This document shows, one piece after another, positions 35,101-47,100 of a stretch of 60,000 nt of DNA. Origin of the DNA: Lineus longissimus. Lineage: Eukaryota; Nemertea; Pilidiophora; Heteronemertea; Lineidae. The notes beneath the pieces are model-generated. The model did no database searches, was not told the origin of the DNA, and saw only the letters and a list, made by a program, of their open reading frames with translations. The DNA lies in assembly GCF_910592395.1 (NCBI RefSeq), contig NC_088324.1:5670953-5730952 (forward strand), read 5' to 3'. Position numbers and translations under genes: made by a program. Position 1 is the stretch's first letter. Each line of letters opens with the position of its first letter.

Positions 35101-38100
35101 CGCAACTTCATTTCCATTTATCGTCACAGTTGCGGGGTAATCAAGCGCCGTCAGCGTAAAGTCGGAAAAATCTACATCAGCACCAAGACGTCACAGGGTA
35201 GATCCCAACTCCAGGAAACCACTTACAGTGCATCGTTTCAAGTGGAATGGGTCGATGCATGGAGATCTAACTCAAATCGGAGTCAACATCCATAGTGAGA
35301 CTGTGTCATTGTAGGATCAGGTTTTATTATTGCGATATAACGTTTAAAAGTGAGTACAGCAAAGTAATAGAAAGGATTATAGCTTCCGCCCGACTCCGAC
35401 TCCTAGCACGAGGAAAGGTGCGCATATATTCACTTCAAACGGTTATGATCGAGCCTTCGAGACGAGTTGATGTACTTTTGATGTATACATGACTGTATGC
35501 ACACCAATCTCCTAGCCCCGACACTGGTAACGGTTGCTAAATGATACATGTACATGTATATCTGGCACCTTCCGGTTATTCTCTACTCTGTTAAAGGGCA
35601 GCAAATGCAACAAGTCTGGTTGTATGCACACCAGCTGTAACAACATGGCGGAACTTGCACCCGACAAAAACGCCCCTTTTAACGAGTGTTCTTGCTGTCA
35701 AAAGTTCATCACTGGCCATTAGCGTTTCGCGTAGATCATATGAATAGCATTCCGCGATAATGAGGTCACTGCAGCTGCTGCCCTCCATTTCCCTCCGTTT
35801 CGTAATGGAGTCAGGCGTTCTAACTATGGCAGTTGGATTCAATCTGGCACATGTCCGAGTGTTGGAAATACTACATAATTGTTCTGAATATTTCTCTCTC
35901 TGACTCTATGGTATCATTCATGCTAAAAACAATGCAGGGTCAAAGATAATTGACTTTGAAATAAGCTCAAATGCGTAGAAGTAAGTGTCGATGTCCGACT
36001 GTCACGTGACTAAAACGTCATCAATATCTTATTCAAATGACCTTGTGAGCTATAAATAGTAACGTCGTGGAATGCTATTCAAGAAACAACAGGGAAATGC
36101 CCTGAAGCGAGGATGAGAAAAGAGAAATTTGTTGTCGGAGAGCGCTTACGAGTAGATGCAGGACTATCCGTGTTTCACGAGCACGAACACACTACTGGAT
36201 AACCTTTGCAGTTGATGAATGTAGAATGCAAAACGGGAATCATCTCGTAATCGGAGCCGGAGTCGGGCGGCTGCTAATCCTGTCTAATAGCTGCGCTTGT
36301 CATAAATGCCAGAAGTACGTACCTCCCCAAGTTGGCTTGAAGACCTTACTGATGAGGGTGTAAAGAACCAATAGGATGGCCATCAGGTAGAACGAGATGA
36401 GTTGGGACACTGCCGAGCCGCTGCAGAAGAAAAGCTACAACGTTACCGCAAAACTGTCAATCAGCCCTCCATCCCTAATACTCTCGGTTTATTGATCCAA
36501 GAGCGCTTTAGTAAGGTTACTTCGAAATCGGCACTGAGGCCAGAATCATTAGACAAATTGGAGTTGGCAACCAACTGTATATCAAAACTGAGAATGCTTA
36601 GATCTAAAAACCGCTTCATTGATTACTAGGAAGTTACAGCCAGACCAGGCCGAAACTTGGCGTCATGACTATCAGACGAAATTGTTTCGCCGAACCACCG
36701 TCAACATCGTCTTTATGAAATGAAGGTGTTGAGTTTGATGAGATCAACAGGTTTATATCTAAGGTCCTCACTAGAGTATTCAGAAACCATTTTAGATTAT
36801 ACAGGCATGCGAACAGCCAACTAGCACATTTTAGGGAGAACATTAATGGATTTTGAGCGATAATTTGGCTCAAAATTAGGACGTTTTAGGTCAATTTGAA
36901 GGTTATAATTCCAATATTTTCAGATGTTTCCATACTACAGGTACTTACGTAGATCTTATGCATTGCACTAACGGGCTTACATCTTGAGAAACAATATACT
37001 ATACCCAGTTACCGTTTACCCTTTGAGATGCAAAGAAAGGACGTATGAAGCTGATATCCCACCATACCAAAATTTCTTTTTTCAGGCATCAGATGAAGAG
37101 CATCTACCATCTTGCCATGTGCCTCAACATCATCAAAGAGATGATGCGAGGCAGCGCGGATGTTACCCGAAAGAAAACATAGGAAATTTTAGGAAAATTT
37201 GCTGGAAAGACTGGAATGTTAGGGAGGCACAAAAAATATTAGGAATTTTAGAGCCGTTTGCATGCCTGTTATGATGTCTGACTAGATCGGGTAAGTAAGC
37301 AAACAGTATATTGCTAGTCACAAAAAAATATTTCAAATTTGAAATTTAAGAAAAGGTTAAAACGAAATGTTGAATATACAGTACAGTATGTTAATTTGGA
37401 AAAACACGCGTGCTGAGAAAGTCCGAAAATAATGAATGAGGATATAGTTATTTGAGAGCCTTCGAGAATAACAGAATACCCGAAGAGCCTCGACAATGAA
37501 ATCGTTAAGCCGCTACACACGAGGGATTTCTCACCAACTTAGTTGGAATTTGAATTCATAACAGGAATCGGCCAACTCAAATCTTTCGTGTGTTTGCAAC
37601 GCAGACCAGGTAACTGATACTTTGCCTGATTGGTTGGAGTTGCTGGCTGCACTACCGACTTGTTCTATTTCTCGATGTGATTCAGTCAACAACATAGTTG
37701 GGCCATATTTTGACTCTTTACCTTTATAGAGTCCCATAGGCGCCAAGGCTGTACCTTCTCATAATCCAGGGTTTTGCCCAAAACCTCCTATTATCCCATC
37801 GATTTCTCCTTTTCCTCTTTTCACTGATACTTTTTACAATAATAATAGATAAAATCTCCTTTTTCTTCCTCTCATTGTACACAACAAAATCATTGGCAGC
37901 CATGTTTCTAGATCTAAGATTTCCCCGCCAGAAATAATAGATTTTTGCACTCAGCCTTGACCAAGGTTTTGGCCTAAAAATAGTGCAGGACCTAAATATT
38001 GCTGCGATTATGTCTTTCGTGTGAGTCGGTGAACGACTCTCAACTTCCAGTCACCTATGCACCTGTTCTTAATTTTAAAACCAACTAAGTTGGTTAGAAA

Positions 38101-41100
38101 TCCCTCGTGTGTAACGTGCTCAACTCGAGGTATTTGGACGAAGAGTGTTTCATATTAGGGACGATTGGCACCACATATTTTGGCTAGAACTTTAAATCCT
38201 CCTTAAGGACTCTTTCAAAACGAAGTGATTGCCCATTTCAAAGATGGGATCGGGATTTGGGAGTCTGTTCTTTAGTGTATTAAAGGTTGGGGTTCACATA
38301 CAGCCAACACTTTTGACAAGAGGCGATCTTCTCACCTAATGCTTACTACATGCCATTTGAACGCAGATTTAATTCCCTTCGTCGCTCAGATAAACTCTAT
38401 TCAAAACAAATTCTATGCACTTTTCAGCGTTCATGGTCGGTCAGTCAGAGAGAGGCCCATTGACCTGTTTTGCACATCGGAGGTTTAGTTCAACGGCAGG
38501 CGTTCAGATGGCAGTCGTAGCGGTTTTCGCTTTTTGATGTTGATGTTGAACGAGAGTCTTTCAAATAAACCCTCATTCCTAGATTGTTGGCTCGTGTAAT
38601 GGACGCAGTGTAAAATTATGATAGGCACTTGCATTTGTGACATATTATTTGACCCTAAAAGGCAAAACCAATACGTTGATGACTGACCCACTTATACTTA
38701 ATACTTCTTTTGTAAACATTATCATACTGCTTTTACAACAATTGAACAACTTGCCGCAAGTTTGTTTGGACTGTGGAAATATAGACCCGACTTACATGTA
38801 TCCAAAGTCAAATACATAAAGAAAGAGGTAATGCGTCAATGCGCATGTCCCGATGCCTATCGCGCCTATGATCACCGTGGGCAACAAGATATTCTGAAAT
38901 AAAAGCAACAAATTATTGATAAGCTACGTCACGCCAATTTTCTAGGTCAAGTGACAAAATTCATCTGAACAATTTTTCATACCGAATTTCTTTCTCGGTG
39001 AATTCAAACCTTTCCGGCTCAGACATGGGCATGATATTTTCACAGAGGAATAAATGATACTTCATTATATGACTGGGACGAATAAGTCCTCATGTTTTCA
39101 TAAATGAGTGGTCATGTACATTCGAGCAGTGGTTTTCCGACAGCGCACCTCGGGACGTTAATAACAAGCCCAGTTACGCGACGTAGTCGTTAGCCACTCG
39201 TGATGGCTCCTGCCGAATGAATAAATTGGCACATCCAGGCCTTGTCTTTGCCTAGTTCACAGGTATTTGCTTCTTCATTATGTAACTTGCCAGTGAACCA
39301 GTAGTGAAATTAAGTAGAATTTTAGAAAACAAAACGTCTTCCAAGTTTGTCAGCAGTCACAACCTGGTCCGAGTCGGAATTCAACGCACAAAAAATAGTC
39401 CTGAGACTTTTAAACGCTCCGCAAACGAGCAGCGTTTATCATTGCAAGCTGCGACGTAGCGATGACAATATGACGATTGAAATTGAAAAGTTGCTGTCGA
39501 TGATAAATTAAAATCAACAATCTCGCTATCTGAGTCACATTCAATGGCGATACAGGTTTCCGCGATAAAAAACACTTGTTGGCGAAGCGCTTTTATATGC
39601 AATTGACGGAATCCAAGTCTTTCGAACGAATTTTATTTTATTTTGAAAGATGGAGGAATGGAGTGGGTTGGGTAGGCTAGGCTCTTGTTGAAGAACTTAC
39701 CTGACATCGAAGGTACTGCAGCATTATCTCCTGTACGAAAATCGCCTGCAATGGAAAGAAGGGTCATTGTCAAAACATAACATTGTACACTCGTGGTCAA
39801 AAGTTTATGGACACCAGTTTTCCTCAATTTTCTCGAAAACCACTGGATCAAAAATTGCCCGGGTACTATCGAGGTGTAGAGAAATTCCTAGGCTATACGA
39901 TGAAGCTAAAACTACCGACAGGTATTATGATGTAATGATGCTGTAATGTAATTTGTATGGACACCCCCTAATCAACTTTTTTCTGGTTTTCTTTTACCAG
40001 GAGAAACACATTGTAGGAAAATACAGTTTAAGACACTAAATTCCGGATTATTCTCATTGCATTGCCCTAGTTGTCCCATATTTGTAACTTTTCGCACTGA
40101 GGCCCTGCACTGCATAAACTTAACTAATAACATGGCCCTTGTCCTCATTTTCCTGGCAGAAAACTAACACAAAGTGAATTTGAATAAAGAAACAAGTGTT
40201 TGGATGACCACAGTTTGTCATATTTCTATGGCTCAGACAGGCCATCTTCGTAATTTTAAGTTCTGAAGTTCAAGCCAACAGACAGTGATTTGATGAGTGT
40301 TATGAGTGTTTATGTAACGTGTGCTTAATTATCCAATTATGAGTCGTGGTATATCACACAATCGGGGACCATTTTATTAGTGCTTGGTCAGCTTGGAATA
40401 CTGGTGGAAATTGCTAAGGAAAAAGGTGAGAAAAACGCATTTTCATTGGTAATTGTTGTGGCAGACCATGCTACTATGTCTTCTGAACAATGGAGACATA
40501 TTATAGTGAGAAAAAAAACGCCAAAGAAAATTGGTTGATAAAAAAGTTGAGGGGTTGTCCATACAAATTACATCGCATCATCATTACATCATGATACCTG
40601 TCGGTAAATCTAGACCAACTTATAACCTAGGAATTACTCTACACATCGGTAGTATCCGGGTAATTTTTGACCCAGTGGTTTTCGAGAAAGTTGAAGAAAA
40701 CTGGTGAACTTTGACCATGAGTGAACACTCATATTAAGATCACTCAAAGATAAAATACATGTTTCAACCTCTCAAGTTCTGTCTTCTACAGTAGATAGAA
40801 CCTGTCTATTTAGGACACCCCGGGACTGACAAATGCTGTCCTTGATAGAGAGGTGTCCTGATTAGAGAGGTCGAATTGAATGGAAACAACCGATTTGAGA
40901 CCAAACATAGTGTCCTTAATCAACAGAGGTGTCAGTAAAGAGAAGTGCCACTGTGTTTCCTGATGGAAGAGTATAGGGGATCTCTCCAATTTTGGTTGAA
41001 TGGTGACCCAATTACTCCCTCACCCTCATCTATAATAGACTCTCAGACCACAGTTATAATCCACTCATGACTGTTTTAATTTTCTGAACGTCGCTTAACA

Positions 41101-44100
41101 CGGAAGTTAGCTCTCCTTTTTGACAGCTCAACCGACAGAATTTCAAAACCAGGGATCCATTATTAGTCTAAAACTGTGACTGTTGACCAATTGCGTCTGT
41201 TCAAGTGTCTATTGCACAATATAGTTCATGCTGGTAATGAGATCGGACAAACTGGAAACAGGTAGATATTGATCTCAGCTACATGTGGCTGACAATTTGA
41301 AAATCTGTGATTGATATAGGGGGAGTTGTTAAAAATATGGAAGTGACTACTTGGCAAGCCCGGCTTACCAAACAGCGACTTTTTCTTGTCCTGAATGGAG
41401 AGCCGAACTCATTAATATTAAAGTAAAGTCTCCAGCTCGCCAAACAGGGTAGATTTTTTACCTGTTTGGCAAGTCCGGCTGGCCGAACAGGGTGGCTTTT
41501 AGTGCTGTTTGGCAAGCGGCTCTCCAAACAGGACAAAAAAAAGATGCCTGTTCGGCGAGCGGCTTGCCAAATAGACCCGGCCTAAAATATATGACTTTTT
41601 TCATCGTGGTGATATACAATGTAGTTTTGCTTATGTTGTCCAAGGATGGACACATGTTATTGTCGTAAACCAGGGTGCACATTTTACTTGTCGGAGGGCT
41701 CGCCTTTAATACACAAGTTTATATCTCTCCAATGTCGATCATGAATTTAGCACACATTAGTTCACATCAATTTCACAACACTTTCGTTGATTGTTTCTGC
41801 TCTAAATTGCTTCTGGTTAACGATAAGGTATTGATAAGATAATTATTATCAATGGTCACTTATTTAAGTTGATGAAAACTATCTCTTGTGAAAATTGTTA
41901 CAAGTAATGGCAAAAAATTGATCAAAAAGATAATATAAATATCGTGCAAACAGTCCATGATTGTGTGATCAAGACCACTCGGGTAGAGCGAAAAGAGGCA
42001 CCGGCCGGGGGGGGGGTTGACGGGCATGCAATTTGAGGCTTATTCGAGTCTTGATTTAAGAAACTGATGATATCAAACTGGAGGTTTTAGTTGTGTCACC
42101 AATTAATAGCGCGTGACAGGACCTATGACAGGATCTGAGGTTGTCCCCGGGTGGACTGCGCCCTTCTCCTGTTTCTTGTGTTTGTGCCTCCCAAAATCTA
42201 GGGTCTATGTACCCATTTTCATGACTGAGGTGGACTTTGTTGCCCAATTGTTTGCCGACCCCCTTAATTACATTCAGGTTACGGTGCGGCAAGCCTTCCA
42301 CTTCAAGCTAACAAGACTTACTATATCAGTGCACTATATATCACATTTTACACAATAGATCAGCTCACACAAGATGGATTGACCACTGGTCAATGTTTAC
42401 GTGGCCCGTGCAGGTCACCCATTGTTTCTCAAATTACTATGTCGTATCTTCCAACGTGGCCAAGGTCAGAAAATTACTGATTCATTCGCACAACTAACCT
42501 ACTGACCATTAACTAAGCAATATACAATGATTGAAGTAAAGCAAAAACATATACATGTATCATCAACTCAAATTCATAAGTACATTAACCCAATATGGTA
42601 CCATACTCTGGTCTGAAAATAACTCATAACATAACACATTACATGACGCGCGTGGGCGGGGCTAAACTGTTGGGTATTTTAGCTCTCCCCGAGCAGTTTT
42701 GGGGAAGACAATCAATACCGACAGTGAGGTATCAGTTTCTATTTTAGAACACCTCAAATCTTGTGAATTTCACAATGAATGATTATTTTTATTTTGAATG
42801 CTTTTAGACTGCATCAATATGTGACCCGCTCTACCAAAACTAGGCGCTTGTCGCATCTGAACTTGACAGGTTGATACGGACTTGTTGTTAATTTCCCTAT
42901 TGTAGACCTTTTGTGAAATCTATTACAAACTGATTTGGTCACATTTCACAAAAGGTCTACAATAGGGAAATGAACAACAAGTCCGTATCAACCTGTCGAG
43001 TTCAGATGCGACAAGCGCCTAGTTTTGGTAGAGCGAGTCACATATTTTGTACTAACCCAAACCGTTTTGGATGCCTTATCATAACCGCTGAAATTCGAGA
43101 CGAGACTTCGTTGGCGCATTTTCACTGTGAACAGTAGGAGGGAATCCGACTCCAAGGCCTTTAGGAATGATTGATAAAAACTGGATGTCGACAATATTTT
43201 CATAACATTTCAATGATTGATGAGTCCACTTACTATTGCGCCTGTTCTAGCGGGCTTATTTCTGATACTGATTCTGTTTTCTGATTCAATCAATCATTCA
43301 GTCTCATATTGAAGAGCGCTTCACAACAAATAATGTGGCTTCACACAAGTCGCCGAATGGTGTCTGGAAGTCGAATGCAGCGGTCAATGTGAAAACGTAT
43401 TAAGGGGATTTAGTGGCTTTTGCAGCCAACTTTAATCGAATCCAAGCACCCGCATTATAAAACGTAGTCCTTACCGGTAAGGCTGGCATCATCCAGGTGA
43501 TGTACTCCCCAGCAATTCTGGAAAAAGGAAACAAGAGGCGTACATCAAAAGATGCATTTTGGAATATTACAACTAGATAATTAGCGCTAAAGATAGGGAC
43601 AGTTTGAAGTGAGATCGTCAACTGAAGATTGGTGTTTGTCTATATTAAGGTTGAGGTTGAGATAGTGTCAAGCGGTTAAGTCTCAGTCCATGATACCACC
43701 ATGCAGGATCATGCAAATGGTGGCAAGGTGGGGGGTCAACAGATCTAGTTGTAATTTCTACCACAGACCTGTCCTAGGGTACTATGAAGGCTGGTGGATT
43801 GGTTTCGAAAATAACCCCACAGTTTTGGGGTACGGCTGTTAACCATTTCCTACTCATTTTCCTTTTAAAAAAACATGCATTATCCCTCAAAATAGGCTAA
43901 GTCTTTTGTCAATTTTCGTGCATCAAACAGAATTATCACTAAACACCGCCTATTGAAATTGAAAGTACATGATCTGAGCTACCTTTTCATGCCTTTTGTT
44001 TTGCCCCAGGTACATTTTAATGATAGGTACAGTACGTCCCAAAAACAATGCAATCTCAAATTTCAGTAAAAAGGCAATTTTAACTCTCCTTTAGCTCCAA

Positions 44101-47100
44101 CACTGCAGTTTTTTAGGTGATGCCACTTCCAGGTAAGGAAGTCAGAATGCTGTTTTTTAATTTGCAAAAGAAAAAAATCCGGCCGCCCTCACGGTTTTCC
44201 GGTGAGGGGGTCGAGTCGCGCCCTTCTCACTGGTGCCCATTTTTTGCCCATTCCCTCAGATAACTGACGAAATACACATGCTTTCCAAATAAAATTACAT
44301 TTTTAGATGTTAGTGAACCCCCCTCTCCCTTGCCCCTCCCACACACTCCCTCAAACAACCTAGAGGCCTTTATTACCCCCGTGGAGGCTTAGCGGTCTAG
44401 GCGGAAACGAACACCAGCAACGACAACAACAACAACAGTTACAGTTACAATGCATTGTGTACATGCACGTGTACATTGTGTGATAGTCTATTGAAAATGG
44501 AACCTGAAAAATCACAGTTGAAATGTGGATTTGCTTTCATATCCAAGGATATCGAGTGTGGTACTGACGCTTCATACCCCAATGACAAGAGTGTGATCCC
44601 CTTGAAACAATGTAAGTAGGACGTGCACTCCCATTTGATGCGTTGGATGTCCTCCAGGAAAGCCAGTCAAGTCAAAAGTGAATGGGAGCTCATAGCACTT
44701 CGTGCTGGCGTGTTTGATATGAGTTCTCCAGTTCTGGACACCACAATATGCCCGAACCACCGATACAAGTTGAGTTTATCATGGAATCAGCAAAGGAGAT
44801 GCCAGCACCCACTTCATCAACCCTCTAAAACAAGTCGGAAGCCCAGAAAAGATGGTGGTTCAGTTCATCGAGTGATGTCTCGGGAAATATACATCAAGTG
44901 GGGAGTTTTTGTCCCAGTTGGCTCAGGTAAGGGATCAGTCTCAAAATCACTGAAGTAGAAAAGAAGCAGTAGGCCTGTAATGATACCCACTCTGACTAAA
45001 CCTAACTTTGGTGCAAAACCAACTGAGTGATAACGATTTACCACTTCACTTGTGTTCTTCCTAGAAAGTTGATTGGAGCCTTGGCTTGATGATCAGGAAG
45101 TCCCAGTTATGATTCCCTGCCAGTGCCACTGGAGGTGATGCTTCACTGCCGTACAAAATCAGCATGGCCGTTCGCATTATCAAAACAAGTCTATCATCAT
45201 CATCATGTCCTCACACTATTATATTGCTCATCATATTATCATTACCCCCATAATCTGGTGCCTTTTCAGCTCTGTGTAAAGGATGTGAGGCTAAACATCG
45301 AGTATCTGTGGCAAATGTAGAACCAGAAGTAGAACCAGCACCCATGGATACAGAGGTGAGTTGAATGAAAAAAAAGGGGAGAAGATTCGGGGCAAGCCAA
45401 AGTGAATATTGGTTAATTCTGCCTGCAGCGACTGACTTACATGTAAGAAGGTCACTGATGAGAGAGGAGGGACTAAGCTGAAAACCTTGATGCCATTCTG
45501 GCTCCCATCTCCTTGGCAATGAGGGATTCTAAGCCAAACCTGATTCTCCATCAATATTTTTTTTCAGTCCGCTGTTGCCTCTTCCTCTGTTCAACCAGCC
45601 GACGCCTTAGAAAACCCAGCAGACGGGACAGAAGGGCAAATTTGATGGGTAATGTTGTTGCAACAGTATCATAAGGACTGCTGGTCAAGCACTCTTGAGC
45701 TGGGAGAGAGAAATGATAAGAGGGTGGAGACAGATTTTCTGAAATGTTGGTCTTTGAGCCATGACTGGGCAGAATTAGCCCAGTGAAAGTTGTCAGCTAC
45801 ACATCAAGAATTCTTGATTTAGAATGAAAGGGTACGACTTTATTGGATGTACATTCATCAGGCTTGACCTGAGATTTTCCACGCCATCGATTGCAAATGC
45901 ATTGTTCGCATTCTACAATACATCTCTCATTTTCTAAAGAAAATACATGCTGAATTTCCTAAAACTGTTACATGCTGTGTTTTTGTCTCCCTTGACTAAC
46001 ATAACCTGCAATATGAAGGACATCCAGATTTGATGTTCTAGTATATCTAGGGGATGGTTCATCAGGTAAAATGCGGGGCTTGGTTGAAAAATGATTTTAT
46101 AGCGATATCTTGGGATAAATTTGAACTTTGGCTTTCAGTAAACAATTGTAAATGCCAAGATAGATTTTTAATGTCAGTATACTTAGTAGCGCTAATGTCA
46201 GTTTTGAACAACCAAGCCTGCTACTGGAAAGTGGGACTCTCTCCTGATACTATCCTGCACTTGGGCATGACATGTAGTACCGTAAATGAGGTGTTACTAG
46301 TATTGGTCCCTCCCTAGTAGTGGTTAGTAGTGGTTTGGCTATTGTCTGCAAAATAGCCTTTTTTCTATGTATCATTATATTAGCTTGTAAATAAATCACC
46401 CATTTGTAAAAAAAAAGTGTCCCTGCTTCTTAGGTGGCAGCACTGTCCTCTGCAGACAGGTACAAGTGTAGCATGTGGAAAGTTGTGATCTCTCCTAAGG
46501 GACTGGACAGTACCGTATCTCAGTTCATGAAAAACTTCTCCATTCCAGTACATGTATATGTACAATTTAGCCAATGCTAGAGCAACTCCAGGAGAACATT
46601 TCACCGCCAACCAAGGAGCTAAAAACTTCCAATAGCAGTACTCTGACGGTGCAGCCAACTGCAGGGTTGTCCTCATCAAACAGTAATTACAGTAGGAACT
46701 GCACCTTTGGTCAATTGGCTCCTTAGCAATGGAAGGTGTTACTAGTATGTGAGAGCACTTCTGCAAGGTTCTTAGGAACAGGATGATCCCTGCATGGGTT
46801 GATAAAGATGTATTAGTAGGTCATACCACATGCCCTTCAGGTGCCTTAGCCATGGGGGGGGGGGTCCAACCCTTACAACATGCTCTGGCAGCATGACACA
46901 GGTTAATGATGGGTCAACATTAGCATCCTCACCAAAAGGGGGGTTTCTTTAGGTTTTCGGACTGTAAGAAGGCCTACATGTAGCTTATTCAATTACGTTG
47001 CCATCAGGTAGGCCAAGGCCGAAATGTTATTTGAAATTCAAATCAGCATTTCAGGACCTATGGGGCCCAATTCCCCAAAGGGCTTTCATCAAGGGCAAAT

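Noticed and set aside
44658-44926. Acceptor CTCCAG at 44652-44657 for the CPNHR gene
   Set aside because: Joining the 44611 donor to this site creates a TGA and the wrong phase; only AG at 44661-44662 or at 44670-44671 fits.
46380-46766. 128-codon minus-strand ORF
   Set aside because: No recognisable motif and no conservation evidence; treated as chance.
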